Assembly: GCF_963259705.1 (NCBI RefSeq) | Contig: NC_081844.1 | Span: forward strand, 16,539,715 to 16,603,714 | Source of the DNA: Myotis daubentonii | Lineage: Eukaryota; Chordata; Mammalia; Chiroptera; Vespertilionidae | Direction: 5' to 3' | Length of the DNA: 64,000 nucleotides | Part shown: piece after piece, positions 56,296-64,000 of the stretch | Layout of the letters: each line of letters opens with the position of its first letter | How positions within the stretch are numbered: position 1 is the first letter of the stretch | Notes under the pieces: generated by a model | Told to the model about the DNA's origin: nothing | Database searches by the model: none | What the model saw: the letters and a program-made list of their open reading frames with translations, nothing else | Program-made: the position numbers and the translations under genes

Positions 56296-56929
56296 AGGAG
56301 GCTTTGTTCTGTACCAGCAGGGGCTGGTTACGCCTCTAGGGTGACCTCATGAGCTGGCTGACCAAGCCCCTCACCGAGGATTCCCACTCTGGATGGCAGG
56401 CACCTTCCTGCAGGAGGCCCCCATGGACGCCGCCCACATGGGGTCCCCTTAGGAAGGAGGAGCCTGTCCATAGCCCGGGGCCCTGGATGGGTGGGAGCTC
56501 ACGGCGTGAGGCTGTGGGTCATCACTATCTCCCTGGCCCTCCACTCACATGAACAGCCCGAGTGACTATTCATTGATTTCTTCTCATGGGAACATCTCAA
56601 GAGGATATTTCCTTCCCGTCAAGGCGGTGGCAGAGGGGGCAGGAGTCTGATGATGTGGTAGGGCAGCCCTGTGCCACTGATCTCCTGTCACTCCCTTGCC
56701 TTGCCTTCGCTGAGCTTCTAGCGCACCCGAAGGTCTGAGAAGCCAGCAGGTGGTGGGCAGATATGTAGGGAGTTGAGGAGGGGGTCAGGCCAAGAGGAGC
56801 TGGGGTCAGGCCTCCATTCAGCAGACCTTGGGCCCTCCAGCCAGATTCTCCCGGCGTCATGGTGGGAAGCAGAGGTGCGATGGGAGAGGACGCTGGTGGG
56901 AGGGCTGGGAGATGGCAGGCCAGCTGCTG

Positions 56930-57015
56930 CCGTGAGGAGCTGTGTGATCGCGGGCAGGTTGCTTCACCTCTCTGGGCCACCTCCACGCCCTGCCTTGTGA
57001 AATGAGGGCGTCGTA
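56930..57015 (+). repeat. MIR fragment
   Basis: 'gctgtgtgatcgcgggcagg', 'ttgcttcacctctctgggcc' and 'cttgtgaaatgagggcg' are the MIR core. Confidence 0.7.
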
Positions 57016-57273
57016 CTGAATGGTGGGACCTGGCCTTCCCCAGGCTGTCACGGTTCCACCTCCCCAGGCCTTCTTTCCAGAGCATTCAGCAGTCCCTAGA
57101 GGAGGGCAGGCCATGCCGGGGCACGAGGGAGAGTTAGGCAGCCTGACCTGCTCTGGGGGACGTCCACTCCAGCTGGAGGAGATAACTGGTCCCTGTGACA
57201 CTCCAACTCTTCACTCATGACCTCCCCTTTGCTTTCGGAGGGGCCGTGGGCCTGACGATGTTCTCTTTTCCAG

Positions 57274-57357
57274 GGGAGGAGTTTTACGAGGCCTCGCCCT
57301 ACGAGCAGGTGACCTCCCGCCTCTCTGACATCTTCAGGCTCGCGTCCATCTTCTCAG
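57274..57357 (+). CDS. GFRA2: GFRA2 coding exon 3 (D1-D2 linker)
   Basis: 84 bp encoding residues 119-146 plus one base. It reads G-E-E-F-Y-E-A-S-P-Y-E-Q-V-T-S-R-L-S and then D-I-F-R-L-A-S-I-F-S, the acidic, aromatic linker after D1. Gln at residue 130 appears to differ from the human Pro as I remember it. Acceptor 'ctcttttccag|ggg' and donor 'tcag|gtaagt' are strong. It has no cysteine. The length is divisible by three and the exon is phase-1 symmetric, so exon 3 alone or exons 2 and 3 together can be skipped in frame; the known isoform lacking 14-146 fits the double skip. Confidence 0.97.
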
Positions 57358-57654
57358 GTAAGTGGGCTGTGCTGGGGCCTCCCGGTTCTCGTCTGGCCCC
57401 GGTGCGGCAGGTGGCGCCCTGGGCTGGCTCAGGGTCCTGGCCTGTAGCGCCAGCAAACCCCTGACCGGCTCTGAGCATCAGGTAGATCCTCATCTGTAAA
57501 AGGAGGCAGCACGTCCGCCCCAGGTTCTGCATGGAGAAAAGGGGTTATGGGAACTGCCTTGCTCAAGCCGGCCAGGCGGCAGGCCTCTGATATGAAACCT
57601 GCTGTCACTCTCCTCTTCGTCACCTGTCTTGCCCGATGGGTCCCTCTTGCAGTT

Positions 57655-57790
57655 CCCCTGCTCTTCTGTTCTAGTTGTTCAAGCTCTTTGTGCCTCCGTC
57701 TCCTCAGCTGTGCAGTGGGGAGCATACTACCTTGGAGATGGCTGCGAGGTCTGAAGGAGCCAGTGGTTGTTAAGGGCTCAGCGTGCTGCT
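57655..57790 (+). repeat. MIR fragment
   Basis: 'gttcaagctctttgtgcctc', 'cgtctcctcagctgtgcagt' and 'ggggagcatactaccttgga' follow MIR order. Confidence 0.55.
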
Positions 57791-58226
57791 GGGTGAGCCT
57801 TCAGGAAGTGTGGGCTGTGGTTGTTGGTGTTCATGTCACTGCTGTCCATTCTGCTGTGGGTTCCCTACCCGCCAGGGCTCCGCTCCTTGCACCCCACTGA
57901 GGGGCCGCTGAGGAAGGGCTCTGAGCCCCAGGGCGGGAGAAGGACCAGGTTAAACTCCAGCTTTGGTCCTTTCTTCCTGACCTTGTTGTTCCTTCTGCCA
58001 TTTGGGGGCCCAGTGGGCCCAGGGCAGTCTGCCCCTGCTTGGGCACCGGGGGGTGGCTTCCGGTCTTGGAACTGCTCTGTGGGGCTGGGGTGAGCTCTCC
58101 TGGAGTCACCTGGTGCTAGAAGGTGCCAGGGTGGGCTTGTTCCCTCGGATCCTGTGCCTGGGCCCCTGTTTTCCAGCTGGTTTCGAGGCAGGATTAGAAG
58201 CCTTCTGGGGTGTCCTTGCTCTAAGC

Positions 58227-58428
58227 CAGGGTTCTTCACCAGCACCACTGCTGGTACGTGGGCCTGGGTAGATCTTGTGGGAAGAACCCACCCTGTGCAT
58301 TTAGGATGTTGAGCAGCATCCTTGGCCTCTGCCAAGGGATGCCAGTAGCACCCCCTCCCCAAGCGTGACAACCCCAGATATCTCCAGACATGGCCTGGGA
58401 CACATTTGCTGCCAGTTGGGAAGCAGTG
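58227..58428 (-). mobile_element. MER20-like hAT-Charlie element
   Basis: 'ctgtgcatttaggatgttga', 'gcagcatccttggcctctgc', 'gatgccagtagcacc' and 'atatctccagacatggcctg' are MER20 blocks in reverse. 8-bp duplications CTCTAAGC (58219-58226) and CTCTAAAC (58429-58436) flank it with one mismatch. Confidence 0.85.
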
Positions 58429-58559
58429 CTCTAAACTGTGACACAAAAGACCTGTGAGCCCCCAAGCCCTTCCGAATGGAGAATTTTCTAGGACCATGCT
58501 GCTCAAACGTTTCCCCATTATTACCCCCTAAGGAGAAAAATTAATCCTCTCTAACTGGG

Positions 58560-58965
58560 GAAATAGTCTGCTTGGGCTGCCATAACAGAATAGCATAGAC
58601 TGAGCAGCTTAAACAATATGAATGTTTTATCTTACAGCGCTGGAGGCTGGAAGGTCAAGATCAAGGTTGGGCAGGGCTTGGTTTCTGGTGAGAGCTCTCT
58701 CTCTGACTTGCGATGGCCACCTTCTCACTGTGTCCTCACAGGGTGGGGTGGGACAGGAGAGTAGTTGGGGGTGAGTGGGAGAGAGAGAGAGAGGGGAGAG
58801 AGAGAGAGAGAGAGAGCTTGTTATAAGGCCACAGTCCTCTCAGATTAGAACTCCACCCTTATAACCTCACTCAACCTTAACTACCTCCTAAAAGCCTTCT
58901 CTCCAAGCACAGTCACACTGGGGGTTCTGCTCTTTGAGGGGCACAGTTTAGTCCATAACAAGTGC
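58560..58965 (-). mobile_element. MaLR LTR remnant (MLT1/MST type), reverse
   Basis: In + orientation: 'gggctgccataacagaatag', 'actgagcagcttaaacaata', 'gctggaggctggaaggtcaa', 'ttctcactgtgtcctcacag' and 'ttataaggccacagtcctct'. This is a reversed MaLR LTR with an AG microsatellite (58780-58816) in the middle. Confidence 0.8.
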
Positions 58966-61094
58966 CAAGAAATAAAGTGTTGTCAGACAGGGTTGAGTTT
59001 CGGGGGGCCACAAACCATGGTAATGTCTATTTTGTTTTTGCCAAACCAAGAACCAATTTTTGTTTCCATGAGGGTGACACCACCCTCTCCTGTTGAGAAT
59101 GCATGCTTCAGGGATTGAGCCGGGACATTATGCATGTGCCTGGTGAGAGAAACCCTGGACACCCCTGAGAAGGGAGACACTGGCTAAAGGGTGACCATTT
59201 GGACATGCCCCAGGGCCTGGTGGTGGCGAAGGGCACGGAGGCTGCAAAGATGGTCTGTGCGTTGAGCTCCCTGGCTGGGCTGTCACCATCAAAGCCCCCA
59301 GGGGGGTAAGAGCAGAGGTGTGGGGCTCGGCAGCTTGTCGTCTGGCTTGCCTGCGGGCACTGTGGTCAGGCTATAGGCCTTGCCCGTCCGACAGGGCTGC
59401 CCTGGGTGAGGGGTTGACTGAGGTCTCTCCCAGCACGAATTCTGCTTCTTACATTTTCTGGTTCATTCTGGGTAGAAATCCACCCTGGACCACTCCTCTG
59501 AGACAGTGCTCGGGGGCACAGATGCAGGTGGAAGATGTCATTGGCATGTGGATGCTCTGGGGGATGCCCTGGCAGCTCTGGCATACCCCTTCCCCACCCT
59601 ACAGTAGCTCAGGTACCAGCTGAGTTCTGCACGTGGGTGAGAGCCATTGGGTCTAACTCCAGTAAAGAAGCAGCTTTGGCTTACTCCCTGAGGGTTGAAG
59701 GTCAGACGTCCTCATTTCAGTCCGGCCCCTGCTGCTCCCCGGGCTCACATTAAGTATCTTCTTAGCAGAAAATCTTTACGTAATGGACTTGACACTCTGT
59801 GGGACAAAGATGTTGACAAGATAAATGAGGAAATGACTAGGTCTGCAGCTCAATGAATCAGCTGCCTTCACCCGCTGCCCTGGATGCCTGGGCCCTGGGG
59901 ACCGCTCCCCGCAGTGAGGGAAGGCTTCAGGGTCTGGAACAGCTCCCTCCTCATCCCCCCCGTGGACTCTGCTCCACCCATTGCAGCCCCAGAGCTGGTG
60001 CACGGGCGGCTCTGTATGGGGCGACTTGGGTGCATCTCTGGGTGAGGAGGCCCTGGCCTGGCCAGCCCGAAACCAAGTGGGCTGTGGTGGGCTCAGCAGA
60101 GAGAAGGCTGGGTGGGGGGCGGGGAGGCCAGAGTATAGGGCAGTCCCTGCCACAAGTCAGCGGAAGGGCTTGGGCAGGTCACTTCTGCTCCAGACCTTGC
60201 ATTTTCTTTCTGAAGAAAGGAGGTGTGAACTTGAAGTAGTGCTCCCCAACCTTTCCCCTTTGGGGTGCTCAGACCATGGCAGTATTGTTGGCACACTCGG
60301 ATGAGCAGAGCAGCCTGGAGCTCAGCGATTGCAAGCCCCTGCCAGGCTGCCCTGCCAGCAGAGGGGTCTGTATCTGGGCACACATGTCACCTGCCTGTAG
60401 CTCCCTGGTGGGGAGGCCTGGCCTGGTGATCCAAGATGTTGCACGGATGCTTTGGGACGATAAGGCTGCTGTATTAGGGCTGTGTGGAGTCCCTCCCACT
60501 TCCACACATGCTGTATGCTGCCCCTTGTCTTGGTGGCTCTCCTCCAGGCCCCACTGCCCCCCGCTGGGGCCTCAGGGACTGTAAGAAGGATGCTGCTGTA
60601 TCCTCTTCATTGTCTGAGCATTCAGGGCCCTGGTGCAGGGCATCCTGGGATGTGTGTTCTCCTTATCTCTCGCCTTCTCTCTCTAATGGGGTTCTTGGAA
60701 AGTCCTACTGGGATTCTGTTGGCAAAGAAAGCTGCCAGGATTACCCACCCCTCTCTGATGCCGGAGGCCTTGGGGGCAGGGCTAGCCCTCTCCTTCTCCC
60801 TGCCCCGGGCAGACACAGGCCTTGGGCTCAGTGGCTGGATCTGGGATTCCTGGTGTCCAGTGAGTCCCAAGTCCAAGGCCAGGGGAAGAGCGGTCTGGAT
60901 CCACGCTGAACCAGGTGACAGTGATATTGGGGGCATCCAGTGTCCTGCCCCAGCCTTGTAGATGGGCAAGGAGATTCCATGGAGGAAGAGTGAGGTCTGT
61001 CCTCTTTCTAGCAATTCAAACTGCCCTTGGAAACATGAGCTGGAGTGTTTAGTGCACCTGGTGCGTGGGAGGAGTGTGTGGGCCTTGAGCCACA

Positions 61095-61240
61095 CAGTGC
61101 TGGGTCTGAATCCCACCTCCTCTGCTTAGGGCTGTGTGACCGTGGCCTCGCTGTGGCCGTTCTGAGCTGTATGGCCTCTGTTTGTCCAGTGGGAGTGTGG
61201 CACCTGCTCACAGGGTAGATAAGGAGGATTCTATGAGAAT
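61095..61240 (+). repeat. MIR SINE
   Basis: 'gctgggtctgaatcccacct', 'cctctgcttagggctgtgtg' and 'aaggaggattctatgagaat' follow MIR order. Confidence 0.7.
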
Positions 61241-61804
61241 GGATGCAGGGAGAGGGACGGTGAGTCATCCTCTCTCTGCTGAGGATGTTCAAGGCTGGGT
61301 GCCTTCTGGGGGGGACGCAGGGGCGGAGGAGCTGAAGTTGGGAGTCCCTCTGTCCCCGAGCATCTGTGACCCTGGGGTTACCGGATCCCAGCTGGTTTCA
61401 CCTGGGAGGCAGGAGAGGCTGGAATAAGGTGGAGAGGAGAGAAAGGCTTCTTCGGGAAAGAAGAGGTTGTCCAGGCAAAGAGAAGTCATGGAGGGGCCAT
61501 GTGGAGAGGGAGGGGAGCAGAGATGCCCTGTTCACCTGGAGGGAGGCCTTCCAGGTGAGGACGAAGGGCCCGGGCAGGCCAGGCAGTGGTTTTTCTCCCA
61601 GCCACGGCCATGCCTAAGGGACAGGAGAAGTGACAGACAGTGGCTGGCTGGGCGGTCAGCAGGCGCTGCCTCCACATCCTTGGTGAGGGGCGGGGTCTCC
61701 AGCGTGGCATGCGAGCATTTCTGGATGCTTGGGCACGGAGCATGTTTATGCAAACATGTCCTCCCCTTTTTGTAGCTGGGAGGGAGCTCAGAGATCACCT
61801 AGGC

Positions 61805-62034
61805 CTGTGGTCGGCAAACCGCGGCTCGCGAGCCACGTGCGGCTCTTTGGCCCCTTGAGTGTGGCTCTTCCACAAAATACCATGTGCGGGCGTGTACATA
61901 CAGTGCGATTGAAACTTTGTGGCCCATGCACAGAAGTCGGTATTTTGTGGAAGAGCTGATATTTTGTGGAAGAGCCACACTCAAGGGGCCAAAGAGCCGC
62001 ATGTGGCTCGCGAGCCGCGGTTTGCCGACCACTG
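61805..62034. mobile_element. Palindromic hAT transposon with long inverted arms
   Basis: The left arm (61805-61881) and right arm (61958-62034) are nearly perfect inverted copies of about 77 bases; both contain GGTCGGCAAACCGCGGCTCG then 'cgagccac'. An extra partial copy of the inner arm (61938-61956) lies beside the right arm. Only about 56-76 bases of spacer remain and there is no transposase. Target duplications are not clean (acctaggc and acaggctg). Confidence 0.88.
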
Positions 62035-62919
62035 ACAGGCTGACCCCTGCCCCTGACAGAAAAGGAAACTGAGGCCCCGAGAGAAGGTACAGACAGAGAT
62101 GGAGGTTCAAATCCTGGCTCTGCCCTGCCCGCATGTACCTGCACAGGTGTCTCACCTGGAAGCCCCGTGTCCTCTTGCAGGTCATGGGCAGGTAGAACAG
62201 CCTGCCCTCCAGGGTTTTGTGAGGCTGAGGGAGTACTCAGGGGGGTGCTGGCCGGTGCCTGACACACTGCACTGAACTGCCCCTGTGAAGGCCCCCTGCT
62301 GAGGGATCTCCCAGGCGGAAGGCAGGCAGGGCAGGGCCGGCCTGGAACGCAGCATTTGGGGAACAAATGCTTGGTGATGTGCGGCTGCCTCCCACCTGTG
62401 AGAGCGCCGGATGGGGCTGCAGTGGGAGGCCCTTGGGTGATTTTCGGGAGACGGACCCCAGGGCTCCCGCTGAGCTGCTGTGGCCTCTGTTGGTCCACTG
62501 TGACTGGGTGGGGACACATGAGGCTGGCGAGAGGCCGGGCTCAGGCCCTCTTCTGGGCTGGAGGAGGAAGAGATGGGCGGTGTCTGCCTCGGTTGGCCTG
62601 CGAGCCTCCGGAGCGGTCCAGCTTGCTTGGGTGGAGCCAGGAGGGGCCCAGAGATGTTCTTGTTGGAGGCTCTGGTGGCCCCCTTTTCCGGGCTCAGGAC
62701 TGGAGGGAGCCCTACCCTGTCACGAAGCCCCGCAGATGGCCCCTGAGAGGTGAGCACCACCTGCCGTGGTGCCTCAGCGCTTTCCCCTGCATCATGGTGC
62801 TCGCTCTTGCTGTGGGGACATGTGGGACTGCGGTGTCGGCCTCTGTGCCAGTGCTGTGCCCGACGGCAGCTCCCTGGGGCATCCTGGAATAGTGGTGGGC
62901 ATGGACCCTGAGGCCCGCT

Positions 62920-63035
62920 GTCCTAGCTGTGAATCCTGGCCTGGCCCTCCCAGCTGGGTGACCCCAGGGTGGGTCACGACCCCTCTGCATTTCACTTGCT
63001 CACCTGTAAAATGGAGCAGTTCGGCCTGCCCTGCA
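62920..63035 (+). repeat. MIR fragment
   Basis: 'agctgtgaatcctggcctgg', 'cagctgggtgaccccagggt' and 'cttgctcacctgtaaaatgg' are the MIR core. Confidence 0.7.
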
Positions 63036-64000
63036 AGGCGTGCCCAGCTCCTCACAGGGCGCTGGGGCACAGGGCCATGGAGACGGCAGCCATGGTGGCT
63101 TAGAGGACTGCTGGGGGCCAGTGGTTTAGTGTGAGGGGTAACAGCTGCACAGGGAGGTGACGAGGAGGCCCAGGCAAGTCTGAGGTGTCCTGTGAGTACT
63201 CATTATAGGAGCAGCTGAGTTTTAGAGGGGGGTCCCTGGCCAGGTGCTCCCCCGGGAGAGGCGGAGCCAGGCCGTGTCTGGAGGTCCACGTTTGTGCAGT
63301 TAATGGTGAGTGCTCAGGGAGGTCCACATAGGACACAGCTTTAAAATGAGCCAGGCCCTGTCCTCACTGTCCAACGGGGCTGGCAAGCCCCCCCTTAGAC
63401 ACCCACTGGGTGGTTTATTGTTGGTGGTGGCGTAGACAAAAGGCTGCCCCAGGAGTCCAGGGGGCGCTGCAATGGGCGGTGGCCAGGAAAGTCCTGGGAG
63501 AGGAAGAGTGGGGTCTGGGCATGACGTCCCTGCGGAACCATGGCTGGGAGGCCTGGGCAAGCTGGGTGTGGAAGGAACCACATCTCTGAACCCCGTGGGC
63601 TCAGGACACTGAAGAGAGACCCTGGTGGCCTCTCTGGGGCTCCTGCCCAGGACTTACCCAGAGGACAGAGCTCGGCGACTGCTTGACTAGAGCTGCCCTG
63701 GGTGGGCGAGGGCGTCAGTACCCATTAAGGTCCCCTCAGTGGCCCTCGCAGGGGCGGGTGGGGAAGGACTGGGTCCAGCTCAGCTCTGCGGGATGCCTAG
63801 GTGCCCTCCCTTCCCTGGCTCCCCGAGGGGTGTCTGGGCCTCTGAGCAGATCGTGAGTTAAGGCTCCCTGGTTTGGTGGGTTCAGTAGGTTGGCTGGCGA
63901 GTCTGGGAGACCCTGCTGAGGCAGCCCCTGAGGCGGTGGGGGCTGGGGATGGAGGGCAGGGAGGAAGCGAAGGAATGGCAGCCTCCCCCTGCCCCTGGCT

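Larger units (their letters stand above)
51573..57273 (+). other. GFRA2: GFRA2 intron 2
   Basis: A 5,701-bp phase-1 intron. It holds a long degraded reverse L2 (52256-53250), a further reverse L2 piece (54245-54335), a hAT (54832-55058), an exact 31-base duplication (55425 and 56265), a 17-C run (55585-55601), MIRs (55775-56000, 56930-57015) and a CAC/CCA run at 55241-55270. No further exon is recognised. Confidence 0.9.
45942..64000 (+). other. GFRA2: GFRA2 gene span, 5' part (continues past the window)
   Basis: This is the translated 5' part of the GDNF family receptor alpha-2 gene. GFRA2 binds neurturin at the cell surface through a GPI anchor and presents it to the RET tyrosine kinase. 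The window holds coding exons 1-3, intron 1 (45982-51257), intron 2 (51573-57273) and the first 6.6 kb of intron 3. The known protein is about 464 residues, so roughly 318 residues (D2, D3 and the GPI-attachment tail) are encoded downstream. All three introns are phase 1 with GT-AG ends. No neighbouring gene is visible; the upstream 43 kb is gene-free as far as can be seen. Confidence 0.95.
57358..64000 (+). other. GFRA2: GFRA2 intron 3, first 6.6 kb
   Basis: This contains MIR pieces (57655-57790, 61095-61240, 62920-63035), a MER20-like element (58227-58428), a reverse MLT1 LTR (58560-58965) and a palindromic hAT (61805-62034). The stretches 58966-61090 and 63040-64000 show no recognisable exon, gene or repeat. 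No frame resembles the expected next GFRA2 exon (D2, with a TGADPVV-like start), so that exon lies beyond the window. Confidence 0.85.

Overview
This is 64 kb of mammalian nuclear DNA, very probably from a vesper bat (Vespertilionidae). The argument rests on transposable elements: five tRNA-headed Ves SINEs, five copies of the HeliBat Helitron family and several short hAT transposons, including a 310-bp SPIN ('Space Invaders') copy. Ancient placental repeats (MIR, L2, L1M tails, MLT1-type MaLR LTRs, MER20) fill much of the rest. There are no bacterial-type operons, CRISPR arrays or phage genes.

Only one protein-coding gene can be supported. It is the 5' part of GFRA2, the GPI-anchored receptor for neurturin that signals through RET, on the + strand. 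A CpG-rich promoter and 5' leader lie at about 43.5-46.2 kb. Coding exon 1 is 45942-45981, exon 2 is 51258-51572 and exon 3 is 57274-57357; the remaining exons lie beyond the window. The three exons join in frame to give about 146 residues: the start of the signal peptide, all of cysteine-rich domain D1, and the linker to D2. Exons 2 and 3 are both flanked by phase-1 introns, so either can be skipped without a frameshift.

Positions 1 to about 43,500 are the intergenic region upstream of GFRA2. I see no gene in it. It holds repeats, two minisatellites (43-bp units at 6.1-6.5 kb and about 98 copies of a 22-bp unit at 15.1-17.2 kb), several microsatellites, and a few AT-motif-rich islands that could be GFRA2 enhancers. 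The very long minus-strand ORFs at 15.0-17.3 kb are artefacts of the 22-bp repeat.

The most interesting structures are three HeliBat copies joined end to end (23188-24809), the 22-bp array that is open in all three minus frames, the SPIN insertion with a perfect 8-bp duplication in GFRA2 intron 1, a three-level nest (L2, Ves SINE, hAT) at 7.8-8.9 kb, a 230-bp hAT with arms of about 77 bp in intron 3, an exact 31-bp duplication in intron 2, and a leader region of about 1.2 kb without any ATG upstream of the GFRA2 start. No previously undescribed gene system was found.
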